A stretch of 64,000 nt of DNA from Microbispora hainanensis. Lineage in GTDB: Bacteria > Actinomycetota > Actinomycetes > Streptosporangiales > Streptosporangiaceae. Made by a program: the position numbers and the translations under genes. The stretch lies in NCBI RefSeq assembly GCF_036186745.1, contig NZ_CP108086.1:4154001-4218000 (forward strand), read 5' to 3'. The notes beneath the pieces were generated by a model. The model was not told the DNA's origin and did no database searches. It saw nothing but the letters and a program-made list of their open reading frames with translations. This document shows positions 52,495 to 60,675 of this stretch, one piece after another (the first letter of the stretch is position 1; each line of letters begins with the position of its first letter).

Positions 52495-53802
52495 GTGAGT
52501 AAGGCCAAACCGGCGCTCAGGGTCGCGCTGCTGGGCTGCGGCGTCGTCGGTTCGCAGGTCGTGCGCCTGCTCCGCGAGCAGTCCGACGACCTGGCCGCCC
52601 GTGTCGGCGCCCCACTGGAGCTGGCCGGCGTGGCCGTGCGCAGGCTGGGGCGCAAGCGGGACACCGACGTGGACCCCGCCCTGCTCACGACCGACGCGGA
52701 GGCCCTGGTCACCCGCGACGACGTGGACATCGTGGTCGAGGTGATCGGCGGCATCGAGCCGGCCAGGTCGCTGATCCTCGCCGCCATGGCGCACGGCAAG
52801 TCCATTGTGAGCGCCAACAAGGCGCTGCTGGCCGAGGACGGCGCGACGATCCACCGGGCCGCCCGCGAGAACGGCGCCGACCTCTACTTCGAGGCCAGCG
52901 TCGCCGGGGCGATCCCGCTGCTGCGCCCGCTGCGCGAGTCGCTGGCCGGCGACCGGGTGCGCCGCGTGCTGGGCATCGTCAACGGCACGACGAACTACAT
53001 CCTCGACAAGATGGACTCCACCGGCGCCTCGTTCAACGACGCCCTGGAGGAGGCCCAGGCGCTCGGGTACGCCGAGGCCGACCCCACCGCCGACGTCGAG
53101 GGCTTCGACGCCGCAGCCAAGGCCGCGATCCTGGCCGGCATCGCCTTCCACAGCCGGGTGACGGCCGCCGACGTGCACCGCGAGGGCATCACGGAGATCA
53201 CCGCGGCCGACGTCGCCTCCGCCAAGGGCATGGGGTACGTCATAAAGCTGCTGGCCATCTGCGCCCGCTCCGACGACGGCAAGACGGTCGGCGTCCGGGT
53301 GCACCCCGCCATGATCCCGAGGTCGCACCCCCTGGCCGGGGTGCGCGAGGCGTACAACGCCGTCTTCGTGGAGGCCGAGTCGGCCGGGCGGCTCATGTTC
53401 TACGGCGCGGGCGCGGGCGGCGCGCCGACCGCCAGCGCCGTGCTGGGCGACATCGTGGCCGTGGCGCGCAACCGCATCGCGGGCACGCGCGGGCCGGAGG
53501 AGTCGACGTACGCCGATCTCAAGGTCCACCCGATGGGCGACAGCATCACCCGCTATCACGTGTCGCTCGACGTCGCGGACAAGCCCGGTGTGCTCGCCCG
53601 GGTGGCCGAGATCTTCGCGAGGCACGACGTGTCGATCCAGACGGTGCGGCAGGAGGGGCGGGGCGACGACGCCCAGCTCGTGCTGGTGACCCACCGGGCC
53701 AGCGACGCCGCCCTGTCGGCCACGATCAAGGACCTGCGCGACCTGAACATCGTCCGCGCGGTCGCGAGCGTCATGCGGGTCGAGGGCGACGACACGCCCT
53801 GA
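52495..53802 (+). CDS. hom: Homoserine dehydrogenase
   Basis: A 435-residue NAD(P)-dependent enzyme reducing aspartate semialdehyde to homoserine for threonine and methionine. The Rossmann motif LLGCGVVGSQVV is N-terminal, the catalytic region is GIVNGTTNYILDKM with AYAEADPTADVEGFDAA, and the ACT domain is C-terminal (YHVSLDVADKPGVLARVAEIF), implying feedback by threonine. GTG at 52495 follows AGGAGG. In most relatives thrC and thrB follow; here a strong terminator follows instead, so they must be elsewhere. Confidence 0.97.
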   Translation: MSKAKPALRVALLGCGVVGSQVVRLLREQSDDLAARVGAPLELAGVAVRRLGRKRDTDVDPALLTTDAEALVTRDDVDIVVEVIGGIEPARSLILAAMAHGKSIVSANKALLAEDGATIHRAARENGADLYFEASVAGAIPLLRPLRESLAGDRVRRVLGIVNGTTNYILDKMDSTGASFNDALEEAQALGYAEADPTADVEGFDAAAKAAILAGIAFHSRVTAADVHREGITEITAADVASAKGMGYVIKLLAICARSDDGKTVGVRVHPAMIPRSHPLAGVREAYNAVFVEAESAGRLMFYGAGAGGAPTASAVLGDIVAVARNRIAGTRGPEESTYADLKVHPMGDSITRYHVSLDVADKPGVLARVAEIFARHDVSIQTVRQEGRGDDAQLVLVTHRASDAALSATIKDLRDLNIVRAVASVMRVEGDDTP

Positions 53803-53827
53803 CACCGAAGGCGGAAACGTGCGCTGA

Positions 53828-53860
53828 AGGGACTCCCGGGTGCTCCACCCGGGAGTCCCT
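53828..53860 (+). terminator. Perfect 15-bp hairpin terminator after hom
   Basis: AGGGACTCCCGGGTG (53828-53842) pairs exactly with CACCCGGGAGTCCCT (53846-53860) around the loop CTC. It ends the nrtL-lysA-hom unit. The next 270 nt hold no recognisable feature. Confidence 0.9.
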
Positions 53861-54132
53861 GTCACGTCTGCCGATCATGCCCGTACGGGTCCCGCGTCGC
53901 CGTGCGGCGGCTCCAGCGGCATACGGCAGGCCCCCGGCACGGGCTCTTGCCGCCGCCACGCCATAACCAGCCGCAACCGTGGACGACGGGCCGCGCGTCT
54001 CCGGCCGTCGTCATCTGATCACAAAGGGTCTCCAGACACCGGCGGAATAACCCTGCCGCACGCCTCTGACCAGCCAGGATGTCACCCGTAATGCCTTAAC
54101 GGGGACACCGCACGGATGGAGGAGATCGGCAG

Positions 54133-54729
54133 ATGGGCAAGAGGAGCGTCGCCGCACCGGCGGCGGCTGTCGCAGGACTGGCGCTGGTCGCGGCGCTCAT
54201 GGTCGCGTCCACGACGTCACCCGCCGGGGCGGCGGAATGTCCGGAGTCGACCACCTGTCCGACGACCATGACCTTCACCGTGAACGCCCCTGACGGCCTC
54301 ACGATCACCGTGCCGGACGGACCCGTGAGCACCGGCAGCGGCGTGCCCGGCGACCCCATCAGCGGCCAGCTCGGCGCGGTCACCGTGTCCGACGAGCGAG
54401 CCGCGCTCACCGCGACATGGGTGGCCACGGTGTCGGCCGCGGCGGGAGGTTTCACCACCGGTGGCGGCACCGCCCCGGAGACCATCCCCAACAGCGACGT
54501 CCTCTACTGGTCCGGCGCGGCGACGGCCACGACCGGCACCGGAACCTTCGTGCCGGGACAGGAGGACGCGGGTGATGCCGAGTCGCTCGACGAGACGCGC
54601 ACCGCGTTCAGCAAGACGACCGGCTCCGGCAACAACTCCGCCACGTGGAACCCCACCCTTGTCGTCAACGTCCCCGACGCGGCCGTCGCGGGCACCTACA
54701 CCGGCACGGTGAACCACTCCGTTGCCTGA
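54133..54729 (+). CDS. WxL-like secreted surface protein
   Basis: A 198-residue exported protein. The signal peptide is about 1-33 (AAVAGLALVAALMVASTTSPAGA). The mature domain is a beta-rich, Thr/Ala/Gly-rich single domain with SGQLGAVTVSDERAALTATW, DVLYWSGAA and the end VPDAAVAGTYTGTVNHS. That end (AGTYTGT) and the neighbour gene recall WxL proteins of firmicutes, although the WxL tripeptide itself is not obvious. Two cysteines near the N-terminus (ECPESTTCP). ATG at 54133 follows GGAGGAG. The membrane partner overlaps its end. Confidence 0.75.
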   Translation: MGKRSVAAPAAAVAGLALVAALMVASTTSPAGAAECPESTTCPTTMTFTVNAPDGLTITVPDGPVSTGSGVPGDPISGQLGAVTVSDERAALTATWVATVSAAAGGFTTGGGTAPETIPNSDVLYWSGAATATTGTGTFVPGQEDAGDAESLDETRTAFSKTTGSGNNSATWNPTLVVNVPDAAVAGTYTGTVNHSVA

Positions 54730-55738
54730 CCGCACAGCCCGCAGGATCATCGCCTCCGGCCTGCTCGCGCTCGTGTCGTACGCCGCGGCCGTCTCACCGG
54801 CGGCGGCGTACGACCATGAGGGAGAGCAGGGGCGGTTCGGCATCCGGCTGCTGGAGATCCCCGAGAACCGGCTGGACGACCCGCGCTCGCATGCGTTCAT
54901 CGTCGACCACGTGAACCCCGGCACCACCTTCACCCGGCGTCTTGAGGTCTTCAGCACCTCATCCGAGCCGCGGCACGTGACGGTGTATCCCGCCGCGGCA
55001 CGGGTCGGCAACGGCGGGTTCACCTTCGCCCCCGGCCGTGCCGGCAACGAGCTGACCTCCTGGATCACGCTCGACCGTACGGAAGTGGACGTGCCGCCGC
55101 ATGGTCACGTCCCGGTGACGGCCACCGTCGCGGTGCCGCCCACGGCGTCCAAGGGCGAGCGGTACGCGGTCATCTGGGCGGAGATCTCCTCGGCCTCGCC
55201 CGGCCCGTCGGGCAACATCGCGCTCGTCAACCGGGTCGGCGTCCGCACCTACCTGGACGTGGGCCCGGGCGGCGATCCGCCGACGAGTTTCCGGATCGGC
55301 GAGGTGACCGCCGGGCGCACCGACGACGGACGGCCCCGGCTGGTGGCCGAGGTCGGCAACACGGGGGAGCGCGCCGTCGACCTGGAGGGTGAGGTGCGGC
55401 TGTCGGAGGGGCCGAGCGCGCTCAGCGCCGGGCCCTTCCGCAGCGCCGGCGCCACCACCCTGCCTCCCGGCGGCCATGGTCAGGTGGCCGTGCTGCTGGG
55501 TGACGACCTGCCCGCCGGGCCCTGGAAGTTCCGGTTCATCGTGCGCAGCGGCCGCGTCAGCCGTACGACGACCGGGACGATCACCTTCCCCGCGGCCGGG
55601 GAACGGGCGGTGGCGAAGGGCGATCCCAGTGTGCCGGTCCTCGCCGCCTGCGCCGCCGCGGCCATCGCGGCCGCGATCCTGCTGGTCATGAACCTTCGCC
55701 GCTTCCGCCGCCGCCCCCTGGACGGCGAAGCCGCCTGA
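54722..55738 (+). CDS. DUF916/WxL-partner type membrane protein
   Basis: A 338-residue surface protein with an N-terminal signal (about 10-30, LLALVSYAAAVSPAAA), an extracytoplasmic part and a C-terminal helix (about 305-325, ACAAAAIAAAILLVMNL) with a short basic tail. The body matches the DUF916 (WxL peptidoglycan-binding) style: HAFIVDHVNPGTTFTRRLEV, then VPVTATVAVPPTASKGERYAVIWAEI, and a second beta domain. Start is TTG at 54722, 8 nt before the previous stop; later GTG would lose the signal. In Gram-positives DUF916 proteins and WxL proteins form cell-surface complexes. Confidence 0.7.
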   Translation: MPDRTARRIIASGLLALVSYAAAVSPAAAYDHEGEQGRFGIRLLEIPENRLDDPRSHAFIVDHVNPGTTFTRRLEVFSTSSEPRHVTVYPAAARVGNGGFTFAPGRAGNELTSWITLDRTEVDVPPHGHVPVTATVAVPPTASKGERYAVIWAEISSASPGPSGNIALVNRVGVRTYLDVGPGGDPPTSFRIGEVTAGRTDDGRPRLVAEVGNTGERAVDLEGEVRLSEGPSALSAGPFRSAGATTLPPGGHGQVAVLLGDDLPAGPWKFRFIVRSGRVSRTTTGTITFPAAGERAVAKGDPSVPVLAACAAAAIAAAILLVMNLRRFRRRPLDGEAA

Positions 55739-55790
55739 CCGGCGTAACGGCGAAGCCGCCTGACCGGCGTAACGGCGAAGCCCGCGTGAC
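55723..55790 (+). repeat. 25-bp tandem repeat spanning the stop codon
   Basis: CGGCGAAGCCGCCTGACCGG with GCGTAA repeats at 55723, 55748 and 55773 (partial). The first copy contains the last codons and the TGA of the DUF916-like gene, so the 3' end was duplicated downstream. Confidence 0.8.
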
Positions 55791-55918
55791 CAGCCCAGCG
55801 GTGTCTGACCATCCCGACGTGAAGGTGCCAGACCTGCCCGGCGGCGAGGGTCGCGTGACCCGACAGCGCGTGATCGGCCCGGTGGCGTGGACGTCCTGGA
55901 CGTTGCGCGAGGGGCGGG

Positions 55919-56281
55919 TCAGCGCTGCGCCAGGGCCCTGCGGACCGCGTCGAGGGCCTCCTCCTCGGAGGCCCCGAGATGCCGTACGGCCGCGGCGAAC
56001 GCCTCGGCGGCCTCACGCAGGCGCAGCCGTCCGCCCTCGGCCGCGAGATCGGTGATCGTCGCCGCGCGGCCCCGGCGCAGCTCGACCAGGCCCTCGTCGC
56101 GCAGTTGCTGGTAGCCCCGCAGCACGGTGTGCAGGTTGATGCCGAGCGCGGCGGCGACGGCCCGCGCCGACGGCAGCTTGTCCCCGGGACCCGCCGCACC
56201 CCTGGCGACCGCCGAGCGCACCGAGGCCGCCACCTGGTCGGCCAGGGGCTGCGCCGAGGACGGATCGACGACGATCAGCAC
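55919..56281 (-). CDS. GntR-family regulator (YtrA type)
   Basis: A 120-residue GntR regulator with only the winged helix (about 5-75: PLADQVAASVRSAVARGAAG, then LPSARAVAAALGINLHTVLRGY) and a short helical tail, as in the YtrA subfamily. GTG at 56281 overlaps the stop of the upstream gene by 7 nt. YtrA-type regulators usually repress their own operon; a large inverted repeat at 56834-56868 precedes the first gene. Confidence 0.9.
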   Translation of the reverse strand: MLIVVDPSSAQPLADQVAASVRSAVARGAAGPGDKLPSARAVAAALGINLHTVLRGYQQLRDEGLVELRRGRAATITDLAAEGGRLRLREAAEAFAAAVRHLGASEEEALDAVRRALAQR

Positions 56282-56610
56282 CCGGCGTCTCCCCTCGCGC
56301 GGGCGAGGGACGCGTTGACCAGCGCGGCGGCCGTCTCGGCGTCGCGGGTCGAATACAGGAACTCCCGCCCGTCGGGGAGCCGCAGCGCCAGCACCGGCTC
56401 CCGTCCGCTCACGTATCCCCACCCCCTGCTGCCGCCGATTATGCCGAGCCCCCTGCCGGACGCCTCCGGCCGCACCGACGCGAAGAGCACCGTGTCGTAC
56501 GGCACGACCCGCCGCAGGCCGCCGAGCCCCGGCAGGCTGACCTCGACGCCGCCGTCGATGCGGAGCCGGGTGCGCGCCGAGAGGATCGCGGCGAGCCCCA
56601 TCAGCGCCAT
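56275..56610 (-). CDS. Membrane-linked PH-like domain protein (downstream part)
   Basis: A 111-residue protein from ATG 56610. Residues 1-15 are hydrophobic, followed by RTRLRIDGGVEVSLPG and a strand-rich domain resembling small PH-like proteins of actinobacteria (GYVSGREPVLALRLPDGREFLY). In the same frame, 12 nt upstream, TAG ends the preceding ORF, so the two may once have been a single two-helix protein. It overlaps gntR. Confidence 0.65.
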   Translation of the reverse strand: MALMGLAAILSARTRLRIDGGVEVSLPGLGGLRRVVPYDTVLFASVRPEASGRGLGIIGGSRGWGYVSGREPVLALRLPDGREFLYSTRDAETAAALVNASLARARGDAGC

Positions 56611-56622
56611 GAGCGTCGCCCC

Positions 56623-56820
56623 CTACCAGGAGCGGGAGAGGTTGAAGAGCCCGAACCAGCCGAAGGCGAGCATCGCCGCCCCCAGCAGGAGCGAGCGCGG
56701 ATACCAGGCGGACGCGGCGTAGACGGCCCGCCGGCCCGGCGCGAGCGGCAGCAGAGGCACTCCCAGGGGCGGTCGTGCGGCGTCCTGCTGAGGGCCGTGG
56801 TGCTGGGGGGAGTCGTACAC
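56623..56820 (-). CDS. Small membrane protein (upstream part of a split gene?)
   Basis: A 65-residue protein from GTG 56820, preceded by GGGAGGTGG. One membrane helix is at about 42-62 (SLLLGAAMLAFGWFGLFNL). It ends in TAG directly in frame with the next ORF (start 56610). Together they would make a typical membrane-anchored PH-like protein of about 180 residues. It is the first gene of the GntR operon. Confidence 0.6.
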   Translation of the reverse strand: MYDSPQHHGPQQDAARPPLGVPLLPLAPGRRAVYAASAWYPRSLLLGAAMLAFGWFGLFNLSRSW

Positions 56821-56833
56821 GAGCCACCTCCCA

Positions 56834-56868
56834 AACTGTTTGCATGTCACTATAACAATCAAACAGTT
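56834..56868. promoter_or_regulatory. 9-17-9 inverted repeat, probable GntR (YtrA) operator
   Basis: AACTGTTTG (56834-56842) and CAAACAGTT (56860-56868) are perfect reverse complements spaced 17 nt. On the minus strand TATAGT inside the spacer is a good -10, so repressor binding would cover the promoter of the GntR operon. Confidence 0.7.
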
Positions 56869-57035
56869 CCGTGAGGAGTCCCCGCCGAGATCTCGTACGG
56901 TGGAGCCCGGCATGTCCGGAAGGCGGGGCGGTCGCGGGCAACGACTCGATCGGATAACGGCCCGCCGATCCGCGCGCCAGTGCGTGTTCGATGTCCTTTG
57001 ACGTCGCCGAAATGATCAGATTCGTAGGGGGAAGC

Positions 57036-58517
57036 GTGGTTACGGGCGAGGCGGTCCGGACGTCCACTCACCGGGCGGATGCCGAAGCGAAGGACTGGCC
57101 TCGCTGGACACCGCTGCTCGCGGGCCTGCTGACCACCTGTGTCGCGATCTCCGGCACCACGGCGTCGCTGTCGGCCGACGAGGTGGCGACCTACAGCGCC
57201 GCGGTGGCCCGGCCGCTGAGCGGGCTGTGGGGGCTCGTCCAGCAGATCGACGGCCACTTCCTGCCCTACTACCTGCTCATCCACGTCTGGTCGTGGCTGG
57301 GGGAGGCCGAGTGGTGGCTGCGCCTGCCCTCGGCCCTCGCGGCCGGGGTGGCGGCGGGTTTCCTGGCCGACCTCGGCCGCCGGCTGGCCGGTCCCCGCGC
57401 GGGCGTGCTGGCCGCGGCGCTGTTCGCCATATTGCCGTCGGTGTCCTACCACGGCGCGAACGCCCGGCCGTACGCGTTCGCGGCGGCGGCGGCCGTCATC
57501 TCCGCGTGGACGCTGCACCGGGTGGCCGAGGCGCCCACCGGCTCCCGGACCCGCTGGTACGCGGCGTCGGTGGCCCTCCTCGGCTGCACCCACCTGTTCT
57601 CGGTGCTGGTGCTCCCGGCCCAGTTCCTGGCCGCCCTGCTGGTGCTGCCCCGCCGTACGTTCCTGACCAGGATCGTTCCCGCGACGGCGGTGGGGTGCGT
57701 CCCCCTCGCGATCCTCGCGCTGGTCGGCTGGGGCGAGCGCCACGCGATCAGCTGGATCGCGCCGCACGGGCCCGACGTGCTGCTGAAGTTCCCCAAGCAC
57801 GCGGCGGGCTCCGACCTCGCCGGGCCGCCGCTGTTCGCCCTCGCCGTCGTGGGGGTGGTGATCCTGCTGCGCAGGTCGGTGCCCTGGGGCGTCCTCGCAG
57901 GCGGCTGGCTCGTCCTCCCGCCCGTGCTGCTGCTCATGGTCGACATGCTGGTGACCCCGGCCTACGTGGACCGTTACGTGTTCGTCGCGGCACCTGCCCT
58001 GGCCCTGGCGGCAGGCGTGGCGCTGGCCTCGGTGCGCCTGGCCCCCGTCCCCTTCGCGCTGGTCAGCGTGCCCGTCGTGCTGGCCGTCGCGGCGCTGGGG
58101 CTGCCCGCGCAGGCCGACTATCGGCAGCGCAACGGCCACTACGACGACTTCCCCGGCGCGCTCGGCGTGATCCAGGCACGGGAGCGCCCCGGCGACGCCA
58201 TCGTGTACGGCCAGAGCCGGCTGCGCACCGGCTTCGTTTACTACGGCCGGGAGAAGCTGCCCGACGACGTGCTTCTCAAGGGGCAGGGCCCCGCCTTCGA
58301 ATACGTGGAGCGGGACGACCTGGCCGAGGCCCTGGCCGGGCACCGCCGGGTCTGGGTGGTCTGGCGGGGGACGAAGCAGGCCGGGCTGACGGGAAAGAAG
58401 ATCCCAAGGGTGGCCTCCGTACGCGCGGCCGGATACCGTCTTTCGACGGCCTGGCATTCCGCGGAGCTGCCGGGCCTCACCGTCGCACTGTTCGAGCGCG
58501 CTCGTGGCAAGGGCTGA
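57036..58517 (+). CDS. GT39-like integral membrane glycosyltransferase
   Basis: A 493-residue multi-span protein of the ArnT/PMT-like GT-C class. The first outside loop has the catalytic-type acidic pair in SLSADEVATYSAAVARPLSG. About nine to ten helices follow (LLAGLLTTCVAISGTT first; ALALAAGVALASVRLAP late) and a soluble C-terminal domain of about 110 residues (QADYRQRNGHYDDFPGALGV). Such enzymes use polyprenyl-phosphate sugars. GTG at 57036 follows GGGGGAA; an ATG at 56991 is less likely. It heads a probable surface-glycan locus running to the window's end. Confidence 0.85.
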   Translation: MVTGEAVRTSTHRADAEAKDWPRWTPLLAGLLTTCVAISGTTASLSADEVATYSAAVARPLSGLWGLVQQIDGHFLPYYLLIHVWSWLGEAEWWLRLPSALAAGVAAGFLADLGRRLAGPRAGVLAAALFAILPSVSYHGANARPYAFAAAAAVISAWTLHRVAEAPTGSRTRWYAASVALLGCTHLFSVLVLPAQFLAALLVLPRRTFLTRIVPATAVGCVPLAILALVGWGERHAISWIAPHGPDVLLKFPKHAAGSDLAGPPLFALAVVGVVILLRRSVPWGVLAGGWLVLPPVLLLMVDMLVTPAYVDRYVFVAAPALALAAGVALASVRLAPVPFALVSVPVVLAVAALGLPAQADYRQRNGHYDDFPGALGVIQARERPGDAIVYGQSRLRTGFVYYGREKLPDDVLLKGQGPAFEYVERDDLAEALAGHRRVWVVWRGTKQAGLTGKKIPRVASVRAAGYRLSTAWHSAELPGLTVALFERARGKG

Positions 58518-58592
58518 GCGATGTGGACCGTTTCATTACGGTTGGACATCGCGTTCAAGAGCGGTTGCCGTGAGTGAGTAAAGTTCTTCTCC

Positions 58593-59444
58593 ATGCGACT
58601 TACGGTGAAGAGACTTATTCCGGCCTGTCTCCTAACCGCGGCGTCGATCGCGGGACTCCAGCACACTGCCGTCGCGGCGGCAGGATCGGCCGTCCCGGCG
58701 CACGTGACACAACAGGGAGCGCGGGCGGCCGGGGTGCCGACAGTGGTCCTCACCTTCGACGACAGCACGGTCGACCACCTCGCCGTCGCCAAGATGCTGA
58801 GCAGGCGCGGTCTCAAGGGCACCTTCTACGTCAACAGCGGCCGCCTCGGCAAACGCGGCTTCCTGAGCGTGGCCGCGGTGCGGGCCATCGCGAAGCTGGG
58901 CCACGAGATCGGCGGGCACACCCTCCATCATCCGCATCTGCCGGAGGCGTTCGACGCCGCCCAGCAGGCGGAGATCTGCGACGACAGGCGGGCGCTGCTG
59001 AAGATGGGGTTCGCCGTGCGCTCGTTCGCCTATCCGTTCGGGGCCATCGACGAGTCGAGCAAGCGGATCGCGATGGGCTGCGGCTACAACAGCGCGCGTG
59101 ACATCAACGGCCTCTACCGGCCCGACAGCTGCCGTGCCTGCCCGGTCACCGAGACGATCCCGCCCGCGGACCCCGCCGCCGTACGGGCCACGAGCCAGTC
59201 GCGCCTGCCGCGTACCGCCCGCACGCTGCGCGAGTTCGTCACCCGCGCCCAGCAGGAGAAGGACCCCGGCATGGTGACCTTCGTCTTCCACGAGATCAAG
59301 AACGAGCCGCGGGACCAGTACGCGACGGCGCCCAAGGAGTTCGCCGCCTTCATCGACTGGGTGGCCAAGCAGCGGAAGGCCGGGAAGATCGACGTGCGGA
59401 CGATGGGCGACGTGGTCGGCGGGGGAGTGTCGCCCGTGCCGTGA
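58593..59444 (+). CDS. Secreted polysaccharide deacetylase (NodB homology)
   Basis: A 283-residue exported CE4 enzyme. The signal peptide is about 1-30 (RLIPACLLTAASIAGLQHTAVA). NodB motif 1 VVLTFDDSTVDH gives the catalytic Asp and metal Asp, motif 2 IGGHTLHHPHLPE the metal His pair, and motif 3 SFAYPFGAID the Tyr/Pro region; the late VTFVFHEI supplies the catalytic His. It could deacetylate peptidoglycan or a surface glycan. ATG at 58593 is used. It lies in the same direction as the GT39-like gene, 75 nt after it. Confidence 0.92.
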   Translation: MRLTVKRLIPACLLTAASIAGLQHTAVAAAGSAVPAHVTQQGARAAGVPTVVLTFDDSTVDHLAVAKMLSRRGLKGTFYVNSGRLGKRGFLSVAAVRAIAKLGHEIGGHTLHHPHLPEAFDAAQQAEICDDRRALLKMGFAVRSFAYPFGAIDESSKRIAMGCGYNSARDINGLYRPDSCRACPVTETIPPADPAAVRATSQSRLPRTARTLREFVTRAQQEKDPGMVTFVFHEIKNEPRDQYATAPKEFAAFIDWVAKQRKAGKIDVRTMGDVVGGGVSPVP

Positions 59445-59559
59445 TCCCGTCGCGCCGCGTCACAGCCAGTGGTCAGGTGACCTTCACGGTCACAGGGATT
59501 CACAAGGTTCGGCTGATACAAGTTGACGAGCCTGTAAACGGACGCGCAGGAGGGACACC

Positions 59560-60675
59560 GTGACGGTGACGACCGGCATCTGCTCGCCGTACGGCTTCAC
59601 GCGCGGCCCGACCGAGGAGACCGCGACGCTGTCCTGGGACGACGGGCGGTGGTCGGTGGGAGGCCGCCCGCTGGCCGTCCCCCCGGAGGCCGACGACGTC
59701 GCAGCCCTCCGGCCGCTGCGCGGGCTTCGCGTGGAGTGGCCGGAGCGGCCCGCCGCCGGGGCGTTGGAGGCGGTCGCCGCCCTGGCCGCCGCGGGGGTGC
59801 CGCTCACCGGCCAGGACCCGCCGGGGTGGGTGCGGGATGCCGATCCCGTGCTCGCCGGCCTGATCACGGCCTGGACTCCCGAGGCCGACGACGGCAGGCC
59901 CGACTCGGTCGCCGACCTGCGCAGGGAGGAGCACAGCGTGCGCCTGCGCAGGCACGCGCTGCGGGCCGCGGGCGTCGGCACCGGCCTCGCCCCGGTGACC
60001 GTCGTCATGGCCACGCGGCGGCCCCACTACGTGGCCCACGCGCTGCGGCAGCTCGCCCGCCAGCGCGGCGTCGGCCTTGAGGCGATCGTCGCCCTGCACG
60101 GGTTCCCGGCCGCGCGGGTGCGGGAGGCGCTCGCGGAGTTCCCCCACCCGATGACGGTCGTCGAGGCCGATCCGGACGCGCCGCTCGGGGCCGTGCTCAA
60201 CATGGCGGCGGCACGGGCGTCCACCGGCATCGTCACCAAGTGGGACGACGACGATTGGTACGGTCCAGAGCACCTGGCCGACCTGCTGCTCACCATGGCC
60301 TATTCCGGCGCGGAGCTGGTCGGGACCGCTCCGGAGTTCTTCTACCTCCAGCCCCTCGACGCGACGATCCGCCGCGTCGACTACAGCAGCGAGGTGTGGG
60401 CCGACCACGTCGCGGGCGGCACGATCATGCTCGGCCGTGAGACCTTCGAGCAGGCCGGCGGCTTCGGGGAGCTGGACCGCGGCGAGGACGCGCACCTCCT
60501 GCGGGCGGTCGCGGCGGCCGGCGGCCGGGTCTACCGCACCCACGGCCTGGGCTACGTCCTACGGAGATCGGTCGGCGCCGAACACACCTGGAACCTTCCT
60601 CTTGCCCACTTCCTGCGAGTAGCCGCGAACCAGTGGCGCGGCTTTCGCCCAAGTGTGATGTTGGAAGCACCATGA
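59560..60675 (+). CDS. GT2-family glycosyltransferase
   Basis: A 371-residue enzyme with a poorly conserved N-terminal part (1-135) and a GT2 A-type domain after it (PVTVVMATRRPHYVAHALRQL, then AVLNMAAARASTGIVTKWDDDDWYG with the DxD-like DDDD, and VYRTHGLGYVLRR). The acidic motif binds the metal and sugar nucleotide. GTG at 59560 follows AGGAGGGA. The next GT gene starts inside its stop (ATGA), so they are coupled. It acts at the cytosolic face. Confidence 0.88.
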   Translation: MTVTTGICSPYGFTRGPTEETATLSWDDGRWSVGGRPLAVPPEADDVAALRPLRGLRVEWPERPAAGALEAVAALAAAGVPLTGQDPPGWVRDADPVLAGLITAWTPEADDGRPDSVADLRREEHSVRLRRHALRAAGVGTGLAPVTVVMATRRPHYVAHALRQLARQRGVGLEAIVALHGFPAARVREALAEFPHPMTVVEADPDAPLGAVLNMAAARASTGIVTKWDDDDWYGPEHLADLLLTMAYSGAELVGTAPEFFYLQPLDATIRRVDYSSEVWADHVAGGTIMLGRETFEQAGGFGELDRGEDAHLLRAVAAAGGRVYRTHGLGYVLRRSVGAEHTWNLPLAHFLRVAANQWRGFRPSVMLEAP

